From an uncultured SAR116 cluster alpha proteobacterium (GTDB lineage Bacteria; Pseudomonadota; Alphaproteobacteria; Puniceispirillales; Marisalimonadaceae), in the NCBI GenBank assembly GCA_902616615.1, contig CACMTN010000001.1:62001-126000 (forward strand): 64,000 nucleotides of DNA, given 5' to 3'. The notes under the pieces were generated by a model. That model ran no database searches, had not been told where the DNA came from, and worked only from the letters and a program-made list of their open reading frames with translations. The translations under genes and the position numbers were made by a program. Shown one piece after another: positions 9,474 through 18,983 of this stretch (positions are counted from its first letter, which is position 1; every line of letters begins with the position of its first letter).

Positions 9474-11798
9474 ATGTTATCTAAATCTTTAGAAGAAACG
9501 CTTAGAAGAGCAATGACAAATGCTTCTTCATTAAAGCATGAGTTTGCAACATTAGAGCACTTGCTTTCTGCTTTGTTAAAAGATCAAGATGCTGTTGAAG
9601 TACTAAAAGCATGTTCAGTGAATATAAAAATATTAGAAGAAGACATAGACAGATATTTAAAAGAAGAATTGAAAGCAATTGTTACATCCGATAAAGAAGC
9701 AGACACACAGCCAACAGCAGGCTTTCAAAGAGTTGTTCAAAGAGCTGTAATACATACCCAATCCTCAGGAAGAAGCGAAGCAACAGGAGCAAATATTTTG
9801 GTAGCTATGTTTTCTGAAAGAGATTGCTATGCAGTTTATCTACTTCAGAAACAGGATATGAAACGTCTTGATGCAGTAAGTTTCATAAGTCATGGTTTGG
9901 CGAAAGATCCTAACTATTCAAAATCTACTACACCATCTGGAGCTGACAATGACATTGAAGATGCCGATAATAAAAAATCTGAAAAAGCTCTAGATAAATA
10001 TGCAGTAAATCTAAATGAGAAAGCAGCTGAGGGCAAAGTTGATCCTTTAATAGGTAGGCAATCTGAGCTAGATAGAACTATTCAGGTTTTATGCAGAAGA
10101 ACAAAGAATAATCCTTTATTAGTAGGTGACCCTGGTGTAGGAAAAACTGCAATAGCAGAAGGTCTAGCCGATAAAGTTGTAAATGGCAATGTTCCTGAAG
10201 TTTTGTTAAATTCAGAAATTTATGCATTAGACATGGGCGCTTTATTAGCAGGTACAAGATATAGGGGTGATTTTGAAGAACGTTTGAAGGCTGTAATGAA
10301 AGAGATTGAAAAGAATGAAAATGCAATACTATTTATTGATGAAATTCACACTATAATAGGTGCAGGAGCGACTAGTGGTGGAGCCATGGATGCATCTAAT
10401 TTATTAAAACCAGCACTTCAAAATGGGTCATTAAAATGCATAGGTTCAACAACCTATAAAGAATATAGAGGCTATTTTGATAAAGATAGAGCCTTAGTAA
10501 GGCGTTTTCAAAAAATTGACGTTTCAGAGCCAAATGTTGAAGATACTGTAAAGATTTTAATGGGTTTGAAATCACGTTATGAAAAACATCATAACTTAAA
10601 ATTTACAAATGATGCCATTAAAACTGCTGTTGAGCTATCTGCTAGATATATAAATGATAGAAAGTTACCTGACAAAGCTATTGACGTAATTGATGAGACT
10701 GCTGCAGCCCAAATGTTAAAAAATAAATCAAAAAGAAAGAAAATTATTGGTAAAGCTGAGATTGAAGAGACTATTGCATTAATTGCAAGGATACCACCTA
10801 GAAATGTTTCTACAGACGATAGAAAAGCGCTTTCGAAGTTAGAAGATGATTTAAAAAGAATGGTTTATGGACAGGACAAAGCAGTGTCTGAGTTAGTATC
10901 AAGTATAAAATTATCTAGGGCAGGTTTAAGGGAAGGTGAAAAACCGGTAGGCTGTTACTTATTTTCTGGCCCAACGGGTGTTGGAAAAACTGAAGTTGCT
11001 AAACAATTAGCTGAAGCTACTGGGGTTAAGCTCATAAGGTTCGATATGTCAGAATATATGGAAAGACATACTGTCTCAAGATTAATTGGAGCTCCTCCAG
11101 GGTATGTTGGTTTTGATCAAGGTGGTCTTTTAACTGATGCTGTCGATCAAAATCCTCATTCTGTATTATTATTAGACGAGATTGAAAAGGCGCATCCAGA
11201 TTTATTTAACTTACTTCTTCAAGTAATGGATCATGGAAAATTAACAGATAATAATGGTAAATCTGTAGATTTTAGAAATACGATTCTAATTATGACTACA
11301 AACGCAGGAGCACAAGAGCTCTCAAAAGCAGCGATAGGATTTAAGCAGGAAAATCGTGAAGGTGCAGATAGTGAAGCAATTGACAAATTATTTGCACCAG
11401 AATTTCGAAATAGATTAGATGCCATAATTCCTTTTGGATACTTACCATTAGAAGTTGTTAGAATGGTTGTTGACAAATTTATAATGCAATTAGAAGCACA
11501 ATTATCTGAAAAAAGTGTATCTGTTGTATTAACTGATAAAGCTAGAGACTGGCTGGCAACAAAGGGTTACGATAAAACCTTCGGTGCCAGACCTCTAGGA
11601 AGAGTGATTCAAGAGCATATAAAAAAGCCTTTGGCCGAAGAACTTTTATTTGGAAGATTAGTTGATGGTGGAGTTGTCTATGTTGATTTATCAAAAGATA
11701 AATTAACATTAAAAACAGAAAGTTCAGCTTCTAAAGACAAAAAAAAGAAGACAACAGGTCCAAAAAATAAAAGCAATGATGCTACGGAATTAACTTAA
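9474..11798 (+). CDS. clpA: ATP-dependent Clp protease ATPase subunit
   Basis: Hexameric unfoldase that feeds substrates to ClpP. 774 aa: an N domain (two Clp-N repeats, 1-145) that binds ClpS; AAA-1 with Walker A GDPGVGKT and Walker B ILFIDEIH; AAA-2 with Walker A GPTGVGKT and Walker B LLLDEIEKAHPD; pore loop GYVGFDQGG; and a C-terminal D2-small domain. A Lys-rich tail (SKDKKKKTTGPKNK) extends beyond the usual end. It is in an operon with clpS, and its last 4 bases overlap the convergent FemAB-like gene. Confidence 0.96.
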   Translation: MLSKSLEETLRRAMTNASSLKHEFATLEHLLSALLKDQDAVEVLKACSVNIKILEEDIDRYLKEELKAIVTSDKEADTQPTAGFQRVVQRAVIHTQSSGRSEATGANILVAMFSERDCYAVYLLQKQDMKRLDAVSFISHGLAKDPNYSKSTTPSGADNDIEDADNKKSEKALDKYAVNLNEKAAEGKVDPLIGRQSELDRTIQVLCRRTKNNPLLVGDPGVGKTAIAEGLADKVVNGNVPEVLLNSEIYALDMGALLAGTRYRGDFEERLKAVMKEIEKNENAILFIDEIHTIIGAGATSGGAMDASNLLKPALQNGSLKCIGSTTYKEYRGYFDKDRALVRRFQKIDVSEPNVEDTVKILMGLKSRYEKHHNLKFTNDAIKTAVELSARYINDRKLPDKAIDVIDETAAAQMLKNKSKRKKIIGKAEIEETIALIARIPPRNVSTDDRKALSKLEDDLKRMVYGQDKAVSELVSSIKLSRAGLREGEKPVGCYLFSGPTGVGKTEVAKQLAEATGVKLIRFDMSEYMERHTVSRLIGAPPGYVGFDQGGLLTDAVDQNPHSVLLLDEIEKAHPDLFNLLLQVMDHGKLTDNNGKSVDFRNTILIMTTNAGAQELSKAAIGFKQENREGADSEAIDKLFAPEFRNRLDAIIPFGYLPLEVVRMVVDKFIMQLEAQLSEKSVSVVLTDKARDWLATKGYDKTFGARPLGRVIQEHIKKPLAEELLFGRLVDGGVVYVDLSKDKLTLKTESSASKDKKKKTTGPKNKSNDATELT

Positions 11799-12943
11799 AT
11801 ATTTGAGTATGGTGAATTTTCTGTATTAATAAATTTTATTTGTTTGTTAATTTCTATTTCTTCTAATTTAGTAAAATTTTTAATGGCTTTTGCAAAAGAA
11901 TCATTTAACACGAAATGGTTACTATAAGTTGGTTTTGCAATATACCCTCTTTGTATTTTGTGATGACCTTGTGCACCTGCTTCAACTATTTTGATGTTTT
12001 TTTCAATTGCATATTCAATCGCTTGGTAATAACAAAGTTCAAAATGTAAAAAAGGAATATTTACAATAGAACCCCAATTTCTTCCATAAAGAGTATTTTT
12101 ACTAATAAAGTTCAAAGCACCAGCAACAACTTTTTTGTCTTGTTTAGCTATAATTAATAAAATATCGTTTTTCATTGTATCATTTAGCAAATGGAAAAAT
12201 TCTCTTGTTAAATATGCACCTCCCCATTTTTTATCTACTGTGTTTAAATAAAAATTATAAAAAGAATCCCATATTTCATCGTTTAGTTGTTCACCAGTTA
12301 ATTTTTCAATAACTAAGTTTGTATTTTTAATTTTCTTTCTTTCATTTCTGATTGCTTTTCTTTTTGAACTCTTAAGTTCATTTAAAAAGTCGTCAAATGT
12401 TTTATAATTGTTGTTATGCCAGTGGAATTGTAATCCCGTTCTTCTTATCCAATTATTGTTTTGCAATCTTCTATTAAAGTCACCTGTAGTGAAGTTAATA
12501 TGTGCTGAACTCAATTTGTTGTCTCTGACAATCAATTCATATGTATTTATTATTAATTCAAAGATTTTCTTATGGTCTGTATTTTCGGGGTTGACCATAA
12601 TCCTTGGACCAGTTGCAGGTGTAAAAGGGATTGCGCAAATTAATTTGGGATAATATTGTCCACCAGCATTTTCAAAAGCATTTGCCCAAGAATGGTCAAA
12701 AATATATTCACCGTATGAGTGCATCTTTAAATAATTTGGGGAAACCCCTATTATTTCTTGATTTTTATTTCTAATTATTATGTGTTGAGGATTCCAGCCT
12801 GTTGATGAATGAACTGATTTTGAAACTTCCAAAGAATTTAAAAAATCATAAGATGTAAATGGATGATTATGAGTATTTAGATTATTCCAATCATCTTTAT
12901 CGATATTGGATAATTTGGATATTAACTCAACTTTCATTATCAA
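11795..12943 (-). CDS. FemAB-like/GNAT acyltransferase (PF04339 type)
   Basis: 382 aa matching the alphaproteobacterial 'peptidoglycan biosynthesis/recognition' family with a GNAT-fold repeat. Recognisable elements are an N-terminal domain (WNNLNTHNHPFTSYDFLNSLE), CAIPFTPATGPRI, and the C-terminal acyltransferase part with GRNWGS, FELCYYQAIEYAI and VEAGAQGHHKIQRGY. Family members are predicted aminoacyl or acyl transferases; the substrate is not established and I do not assign one. It begins 21 bp downstream of the RidA gene, same strand. Confidence 0.8.
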   Translation of the reverse strand: MIMKVELISKLSNIDKDDWNNLNTHNHPFTSYDFLNSLEVSKSVHSSTGWNPQHIIIRNKNQEIIGVSPNYLKMHSYGEYIFDHSWANAFENAGGQYYPKLICAIPFTPATGPRIMVNPENTDHKKIFELIINTYELIVRDNKLSSAHINFTTGDFNRRLQNNNWIRRTGLQFHWHNNNYKTFDDFLNELKSSKRKAIRNERKKIKNTNLVIEKLTGEQLNDEIWDSFYNFYLNTVDKKWGGAYLTREFFHLLNDTMKNDILLIIAKQDKKVVAGALNFISKNTLYGRNWGSIVNIPFLHFELCYYQAIEYAIEKNIKIVEAGAQGHHKIQRGYIAKPTYSNHFVLNDSFAKAIKNFTKLEEIEINKQIKFINTENSPYSNI

Positions 12944-12964
12944 AGGGTTTTAAGAAAATATAAT

Positions 12965-13435
12965 TTAAATTTCAATCTCAAAAATACCTTCGATTTCTAC
13001 TGGGACATTTCTTGGAAGCGCTGGTGCTCCAACTGCAAATCTAGCGTGTTTACCTTGTTCTCCAAAAATTTTAACAAATAAATCTGATGCTCCATTTATT
13101 ATCTTAGGTTGATCAGTAAAGTCTGGTGTAGAGGCTACAAATCCACCCAATTTAACGACTCTTTTGACTTTATTAAGATCACCATTGCAAGCTTCCTTTA
13201 ATTGGCTTAGCAAAGCCATTGCGCAAGCTTCAGCCATTTGAATTCCTTCTTCAACAGAGACATTATCTCCAATTTTCCCTTTTATAGTTAATTCTCCATT
13301 TATAAAAGGTAATTGTCCTGATATGAAAACTAAGTTATTTGATATTACGTATGGAATATAACTTCCTGCTGGAGCACTAGCATTTTCAATATCTATATTT
13401 AATTCTTCTAATCGCTTATTAATATCTTTAGTCAT
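12965..13435 (-). CDS. RidA/YjgF family enamine/imine deaminase
   Basis: 156 aa, the long RidA subtype frequent in alphaproteobacteria. RidA proteins hydrolyse reactive 2-aminoacrylate and related imines made by PLP enzymes. The C-terminal half carries the family signature HARFAVGAPALPRNVPVEIEGIFEI, with the conserved Arg near residue 133 that anchors the substrate carboxylate. It is located 14 bp downstream of nrdJ on the same strand. Confidence 0.9.
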   Translation of the reverse strand: MTKDINKRLEELNIDIENASAPAGSYIPYVISNNLVFISGQLPFINGELTIKGKIGDNVSVEEGIQMAEACAMALLSQLKEACNGDLNKVKRVVKLGGFVASTPDFTDQPKIINGASDLFVKIFGEQGKHARFAVGAPALPRNVPVEIEGIFEIEI

Positions 13436-13449
13436 TTTAAACCCCTAAT

Positions 13450-16400
13450 TTAAGAACAACCCGAAGTAGCACCACATGTATTACATTTCATACAAGTACC
13501 ATTTCTAACTAGAGTAAAATTTCCACACTCTCCACATGCTTCCCCTTCATAGCCTTTGATTTTAGCTTCTATTTCTTGAGAAAGACTTGGAGCCTTTGTT
13601 TCATCAATAGCAATAGTAGTATCATTATTATCTGATAAATCTACGTCTTGATCTTTTAGAGAAGTGGTTTGTGGCATTACCGAAACATTATTTGAACCTC
13701 CAGATACAACTTTTAATTCCCTTCTCACAAAACCTCGGCTAGCTACTTTTTCTGAGAATAGCGCTTTGTTATCACCTGAGCCAGTAGTGCCAGAATCTAG
13801 ATCATCTGGCCCTACATGCCCAAGATCGTTTCGATCCAAATATGATATAGCTAGTTCTCTAAAAATATAATCAAGGATCGAAGTTGACATTTTAATAGTA
13901 TCATTGCCAGTTACCATTCCTTGAGGTTCAAAGCGTGTAAAGGTGTAAGCTTCAACAAATTCCTCTAAAGGAACGCCGTATTGCAAACCAATTGATACTG
14001 CAATAGCAAAGTTATTCATCAAGGATCTAAAAGCTGCACCTTCTTTATGCATATCTATGAAAATCTCGCCTAATTTCCCATTTTCATATTCACCAGTTCT
14101 AAGATATACTTTGTGACCACCCACCATTGCTTTCTGTGTATACCCTTTCCTTCTGTGTGGTAATTTTTCACGTTCTGCTCTAATAACTCTCTCAACTATT
14201 TTCTCAACAACTTCACTGGTTCGTTTTGTGATATCTTGTTCAATTGTTGTATTATCTTCATCGATGTCATCGTCATCTAAAAGCGCAGAGTTTAGAGGTT
14301 GGCTTAATTTAGATCCATCCCTATAAAGCGCATTAGCTTTAATTCCCAATTTCCACGACAACATGTAGGCATCACTACAATCTTCTATAGAAGCATCATT
14401 GGGCATATTTATAGTTTTGGATATGGCTCCAGATATAAATGATTGTGCTGCTGCCATCATTTTAATATGACTTTCAACGGACAGGAATCTCTTGCCGATT
14501 CGTCCACACACATTTGCACAATCAAATACTGCAAGGTGTTCTTTATTCAAATGGGGAGCGCCTTCAAGAGTCATAGCACCACAAACATGAATATTTGCCA
14601 CATCTATTTCTTCTTGGGTGAAACCTAAAAACTCCAACATATTGAAACTAAAATCATTCAATTGTTCAGATGAAATACCTAATGTATTTTTACAAAATTC
14701 TTCTCCCAAAGTAAATTGATTAAATACGAATTTAATATCAAAAGCTGACTCTAAAGAATCTTCGATTAATTTTATTTCTCTGTCAGTAAAACCTTTCGAA
14801 ATTAAGGCATTGTGGCTTATTGCTTGACAATCTTTTAGACTTCCAGCACCAACAGCATATTTTTGCATGTCGTTAATTTGGTCTATATCATAACCCAAAT
14901 GAGCGAGGGCTTCAGGAACTACACGATTAATAATTTTAAAATATCCACCACCTGCTAATTTCTTAAATTTTACCATTGCGAAATCAGGCTCGATACCAGT
15001 AGTATCGCAATCCATTACCAATCCAATTGTTCCAGTTGGAGCTATGACTGTAGCTTGAGCGTTTCTATAGCCATTTTTTTCACCTAAAGAGAGTGCTTTA
15101 GCCCATGCATCTTTAGCAGCTGTGATTAAGTTTTGATCAGGACAATCCTCAGACATTAGAGGAACTGGATTTATGGAGAGGTCTTCATAACCTCGTGTTT
15201 TACCTTCTGCTGCTCTTTTATGATTCCTTATCACCTTTAACATGCTATTTGCATTTTCTTTATATTTAGGAAATGGTCCTAATTCACCAGCGATTTCTGC
15301 AGATGTTGCATATGATATTGCAGTCATTATTGATGTAAGAGCAGCACATATAGATCTTCCTTGGTCGCTGTCATAAGGGATACCCCAAGACATTAATAAG
15401 CCACCAATATTTGCGTAACCTAATCCAAGTGTTCTGTATTCATAAGATCTCTGTGCGATTTCTTTTGAAGGGAATTGTGCCATCATTACGGAGATTTCAA
15501 GGGTTAATGTCCACAATCTAGTTGTATGCTCGTATGCTTTTATATCAAATGAGGCATCATCCTTCTTAAACTGTAATAGATTGATTGACGCCAAATTACA
15601 AGCAGTGTCATCAATAAACATATATTCAGAACAAGGATTAGAGGCATTAATCCTACCAGCATTAGGGCAAGTATGCCATTCGTTAATAGTAGTGTCATAT
15701 TGCAAACCAGGATCTGCGCAAGCCCAGGCAGCTTCAGAAATCTTAGACCATAATTCTTTTGCATCTACTGTTTTATGAACCCCTCCGTCAGTTCTCCTTT
15801 TAAGATTCCATTTACCATTTTGAGATACTTTTTCTAAAAATTCATTACTTACTCTAACTGAGTTGTTTGAATTCTGTCCAGATACAGTCAAGTATGCTTC
15901 GCTATCCCAATCTGTATCGTAAGTTTGGAATTCAATTTCTTTAAATCCTTGGCCAGCAAATTGAATTACTCTTTGTATATAATTTTCAGGTATCATTACT
16001 GCACGGCAATTTAATATTGCTTTTTTAAGTTCATTGTTAACTTTTGGGTTTAATCTGTCCTCTTCGTTATAATTCTCTAAATTACAAGCATCCATTACAG
16101 ATTTTAAATTTTTTGAAGTTAATTTTGATCCTGCCACTAGCGCAGCGACTTTTTGCTCTTCAACAACTTTCCAGTTTATATATTCTTCAATGTCTGGGTG
16201 GTCTATATCAACTGTAACCATTTTTGCAGCTCTTCTGGTGGTGCCACCAGATTTGATTGCTCCAGCAGCTCTATCACCTATTCTTAAAAAACTCATCATA
16301 CCTGAAGATTTTCCACCACCTGACAAACCTTCATTACTGCCTCTTAATTTAGAAAAATTAGATCCTGTTCCAGAACCATATTTGAATAATCTAGCCTCTC

Positions 16401-17058
16401 TAACCCAAAGGTCCATTATCCCACCATCATTTACAAGGTCATCTGCCACGGATTGAATGAAACAGGCGTGAGGTTGAGGATGTTCATATGATGATTGAGA
16501 TTTAACAAGTTTTTTTGTTTTAAAGTCAACATAGTAGTGACCTTGACTTGGTCCATCTATACCATAAGCCCAGTGCAAACCTGTATTAAACCATTGTGGT
16601 GAGTTTGGTGCACACATTTGAGCGGCGAGCATGTATCTCATTTCATCAAAATAAGTATTTGCATCATCTTCGGTTGTAAAATAATTACCTTTCCACCCCC
16701 AGTATGTCCACGTGCCAGCTAGTCTATCAAAAACTTGCTTTGCTGATTCTTCACCCTTGTATCTCTGATCTTCTGGTATTTGATCTAATTTTGATTTATC
16801 TGGTTCTGACCGCCATAACCAATTTGGTACATTTTCTTCTTTTACCTTTTTTAGATATACTGGAACACCAGCTTTACGAAAATATTTTTGCGCAATAATA
16901 TCTGCGGCAACTTGAGAATAGTTAGCGGGCACTTCAATGTTAGGTGCACTAAACACCACTGTACCATCAGGATTCTTAATTTCACTGGTAGTAGTTTTAA
17001 ACTCCATACCTGTATATGCATCATTTCCTTTTTTTGTAAATTTTCTTTCAAATTTCAT
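13450..17058 (-). CDS. nrdJ: vitamin B12-dependent ribonucleotide reductase (class II)
   Basis: Reduces ribonucleotides to deoxyribonucleotides with adenosylcobalamin, so it needs no oxygen and no small subunit. 1202 aa, the long alphaproteobacterial form. Visible are the N-terminal ATP-cone-free start, the catalytic core with [12 protein letters not shown] and [13 protein letters not shown], the active-site segment [21 protein letters not shown], and the radical-site loop [21 protein letters not shown]. The C-terminus carries a zinc-ribbon-like Cys tail (CGECG...CMKCNTCG). It implies that the cell makes or scavenges B12. I see no cobalamin riboswitch upstream; the leader has two DnaA boxes instead. 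Confidence 0.96.
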   Translation of the reverse strand: MKFERKFTKKGNDAYTGMEFKTTTSEIKNPDGTVVFSAPNIEVPANYSQVAADIIAQKYFRKAGVPVYLKKVKEENVPNWLWRSEPDKSKLDQIPEDQRYKGEESAKQVFDRLAGTWTYWGWKGNYFTTEDDANTYFDEMRYMLAAQMCAPNSPQWFNTGLHWAYGIDGPSQGHYYVDFKTKKLVKSQSSYEHPQPHACFIQSVADDLVNDGGIMDLWVREARLFKYGSGTGSNFSKLRGSNEGLSGGGKSSGMMSFLRIGDRAAGAIKSGGTTRRAAKMVTVDIDHPDIEEYINWKVVEEQKVAALVAGSKLTSKNLKSVMDACNLENYNEEDRLNPKVNNELKKAILNCRAVMIPENYIQRVIQFAGQGFKEIEFQTYDTDWDSEAYLTVSGQNSNNSVRVSNEFLEKVSQNGKWNLKRRTDGGVHKTVDAKELWSKISEAAWACADPGLQYDTTINEWHTCPNAGRINASNPCSEYMFIDDTACNLASINLLQFKKDDASFDIKAYEHTTRLWTLTLEISVMMAQFPSKEIAQRSYEYRTLGLGYANIGGLLMSWGIPYDSDQGRSICAALTSIMTAISYATSAEIAGELGPFPKYKENANSMLKVIRNHKRAAEGKTRGYEDLSINPVPLMSEDCPDQNLITAAKDAWAKALSLGEKNGYRNAQATVIAPTGTIGLVMDCDTTGIEPDFAMVKFKKLAGGGYFKIINRVVPEALAHLGYDIDQINDMQKYAVGAGSLKDCQAISHNALISKGFTDREIKLIEDSLESAFDIKFVFNQFTLGEEFCKNTLGISSEQLNDFSFNMLEFLGFTQEEIDVANIHVCGAMTLEGAPHLNKEHLAVFDCANVCGRIGKRFLSVESHIKMMAAAQSFISGAISKTINMPNDASIEDCSDAYMLSWKLGIKANALYRDGSKLSQPLNSALLDDDDIDEDNTTIEQDITKRTSEVVEKIVERVIRAEREKLPHRRKGYTQKAMVGGHKVYLRTGEYENGKLGEIFIDMHKEGAAFRSLMNNFAIAVSIGLQYGVPLEEFVEAYTFTRFEPQGMVTGNDTIKMSTSILDYIFRELAISYLDRNDLGHVGPDDLDSGTTGSGDNKALFSEKVASRGFVRRELKVVSGGSNNVSVMPQTTSLKDQDVDLSDNNDTTIAIDETKAPSLSQEIEAKIKGYEGEACGECGNFTLVRNGTCMKCNTCGATSGCS

Positions 17059-17128
17059 ATTTTTTCCTTTTTTACAATAAAGAAAACAATACTCATAATC
17101 TATCGTTTCATTTTTTAAAAAGACTACC

Positions 17129-17137
17129 TGTGGATAA
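17129..17137 (-). promoter_or_regulatory. DnaA box 1
   Basis: TGTGGATAA here is an exact match to the DnaA-binding consensus TTATCCACA read on the minus strand. It lies 71 bp upstream of the nrdJ start. DnaA control of nrd genes is established in E. coli; a role here is inferred. Confidence 0.6.
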
Positions 17138-17235
17138 CTTGTTTTATGGTAATTATTTTAAAAAAAATATTTCAATAAAGTGTTGTTTTTCCTTAATTAA
17201 ATTTTGTTTTTTGAATTTTTGCTATCAAAACGGCC

Positions 17236-17244
17236 TGTGGATAA
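17236..17244 (-). promoter_or_regulatory. DnaA box 2
   Basis: A second exact TGTGGATAA, same orientation, 107 bp from box 1, adjoining the NrdR-like sequence at 17245-17260. A longer context is shared with box 1 (CCTGTGGATAA). Confidence 0.6.
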
Positions 17245-17471
17245 ACACAATATGTAGTAATAACGAACATATAAAGTACATGATTTAGTATGCATTCGTA
17301 AAGTATATAATTCAATTTTTTTCAATTTTTTTTTAACTTTTTATTTAACTTATTAATTTTACTTAATTTTTGAACATAAAAAGATATGAAAAATAAAGTT
17401 TATAATGTTAATTTATTATTTTTATAAATAAGATATAATATTCAGAAAAAATCTGACTAGGAATATTTGAT

Positions 17472-17912
17472 ATGAGATACAGTTCTATTGAAATTTTGAT
17501 GGGGGCGGTAGTTTTAGTGACTGCTATTTTCTTTTTAATATTAGGTATGCAATCGATTGATAAAAATCAAACTGAAGGGTATAGTATATCACTTATATTT
17601 GGTTCTTCAGCAGGGTTAAAAAATGGTGATGATGTAAAAATCTCAGGAATAAATGTAGGAAAAATTACTAAGTTAGATCTTGATCTTGCAGACTATAACG
17701 CCAAAATACATATCAAGCTAAACAATGAAATAAAAATACCAGATGACTCACAAGCAAGAATTATATCATCATCTCTCTTAGGAAGTAATTTTTTGGATAT
17801 TATGCCTGGTTCGTCAGAGACATATCTTAAACCAGGTGATATTATATACGATACAACTGACGCTGTAAGTTTCACAGATTTGTTAGGAAAAGTTATATTT
17901 TCAAAAGAGTAA
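17472..17912 (+). CDS. mlaD: MlaD-type MCE lipid-transport protein
   Basis: Periplasm-facing lipid-binding subunit of the Mla retrograde phospholipid ABC system. 146 aa: an N-terminal anchor helix (residues 6-27), then one MCE domain with SIIFGSSAGLKNGDDVKISGINVGKI-type features (SAGL, GDDV, G-V-GKI) and SSSLLGSNFLDIMPGSS. The length equals that of minimal MlaD proteins. The rest of the mla operon is not nearby; in alphaproteobacteria this single mlaD often sits next to the DUF2155 gene, as here (31 bp gap). Confidence 0.88.
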   Translation: MRYSSIEILMGAVVLVTAIFFLILGMQSIDKNQTEGYSISLIFGSSAGLKNGDDVKISGINVGKITKLDLDLADYNAKIHIKLNNEIKIPDDSQARIISSSLLGSNFLDIMPGSSETYLKPGDIIYDTTDAVSFTDLLGKVIFSKE

Positions 17913-17943
17913 CAAATAACTAATAATCATTTAGGTTTTAATA

Positions 17944-18375
17944 ATGCAACCAATAAACGTATTAATCATAATAATTTTCTTATTTATTTCAAAAACCACA
18001 TTGGCTTCTCAATGGATTGAAGGGAATAGATTAGTAATCCAAGGTTTGGACAAAATTACCGCTAGAATAAAAACTTTTGAAGTTGATGTATCCAAAACTC
18101 ATAAATTTGGAGTTTTAGACATTTTTGTTGAAAGATGTGTTTTTTCTAAACCTATTTTTAAACCTGAATCATTGGCGTATATCAAAATAAAAGATAACTC
18201 TGATAGATTGGATGAAGTGAAGTTCAAAGGTTGGATGTTTGCCTCTAGTCCAGCTCTTAGTGCTTTAGAAAACTCAGTTTACGATATTTCCATTCTTGCT
18301 TGCAAAAAGGTTGATAAACAATTAGAAAAATCATTATCTGTGTCGCCAAAAGAAAGAATATTTACTTCTAATTGA
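17944..18375 (+). CDS. DUF2155 domain periplasmic protein
   Basis: 143 aa with a signal peptide (residues 1-21, ending TTLAS) and the DUF2155 signature: a short beta-rich domain with VERCVFSKP and FKGWMFASSPALSALENSVYDISILAC. The function of the family is unknown. The mlaD-DUF2155-aat neighbourhood is conserved in alphaproteobacteria. The 3' end overlaps the convergent aat gene by 97 bp, an unusually long convergent overlap. Confidence 0.85.
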   Translation: MQPINVLIIIIFLFISKTTLASQWIEGNRLVIQGLDKITARIKTFEVDVSKTHKFGVLDIFVERCVFSKPIFKPESLAYIKIKDNSDRLDEVKFKGWMFASSPALSALENSVYDISILACKKVDKQLEKSLSVSPKERIFTSN

Positions 18376-18953
18376 ATTGCTTTTTGAAGATTAGTCTGAA
18401 ATTCATTTTTACTGATTTCATATGCCCCGAATTGTAATAAATGATCATTTAAAAACTGAACATCTAAAATTTTAAAACCTGTTCTCCACAATCTTGCTAC
18501 AAGATTTAATAAAGCTATTTTACTTCCATTTGGCACACTGCTAAACATAGATTCTGCAAAAAAAACTCCTCCTATTGCTAATCCATATATACCCCCAACC
18601 AATTGGTTGTCTAGCCAACACTCTACTGAATGTGCCTTCTTCAATTTATGCAGAGAAATGAATAAGCTTTCTATTTCTTTATTTATCCATGTTTCAGTTC
18701 TATTGACGGTTGCACAAGATTCAATTACTTCTGGAAAAGCTTTATTTATGGAAATTTTAAAAGGCTTTTTTTTTATAAGTCGTAAAAAACTTTTTGAGAT
18801 ATGAAAATCAAAAATTGGAATAACAGCTCTAAATTCTGGATCAACAAAAAAAAACTTCTTGTTTGTCCTGCTTTCAGACATAGGGAACATACCAAGCATA
18901 TAAGCTCTTATTAGCTGATCGGAAGTTATTATTTTGTCAATCTTTGTGCTCAA
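18279..18953 (-). CDS. aat: leucyl/phenylalanyl-tRNA-protein transferase
   Basis: Adds Leu or Phe to N-terminal Arg/Lys of proteins, creating N-degrons read by ClpS. 224 aa with LIRAYMLGMFPMSE near the N-terminus, VDPEFRAVIPI, and the core VECWLDNQLVGGIYGLAIGGVFFAESMFS, then SKIALLNLVARL and LDVQFLNDHLLQFGA. With clpS and clpA at 9.1-11.8 kb the window encodes both tagging and delivery parts of the N-degron pathway. The last 97 bp overlap DUF2155 on the other strand. Confidence 0.95.
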   Translation of the reverse strand: MSTKIDKIITSDQLIRAYMLGMFPMSESRTNKKFFFVDPEFRAVIPIFDFHISKSFLRLIKKKPFKISINKAFPEVIESCATVNRTETWINKEIESLFISLHKLKKAHSVECWLDNQLVGGIYGLAIGGVFFAESMFSSVPNGSKIALLNLVARLWRTGFKILDVQFLNDHLLQFGAYEISKNEFQTNLQKAIQLEVNILSFGDTDNDFSNCLSTFLQARMEIS

Positions 18954-18983
18954 GTATATAGTTTGAATCGAATTATGAATATT

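Larger units (their letters stand above)
17059..17471. promoter_or_regulatory. nrdJ / mlaD divergent intergenic region
   Basis: 413 bp without a gene between divergent nrdJ and mlaD. It contains two perfect DnaA boxes, a sequence similar to an NrdR box (ACACAATATGTAGTAA, 17245-17260, three mismatches from the palindromic consensus as I recall it; no second correctly spaced box seen), and a very A+T-rich tract from about 17300 to 17440. It probably holds both promoters. Confidence 0.5.

Noticed and set aside
17059-17471. Chromosomal replication origin
   Set aside because: Only two DnaA boxes and no origin-flanking genes such as dnaA, hemE or parAB in view; promoter control of nrdJ is the simpler reading.
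17059-17471. Cobalamin riboswitch upstream of nrdJ
   Set aside because: I looked for the B12-box and its paired helices and saw none.
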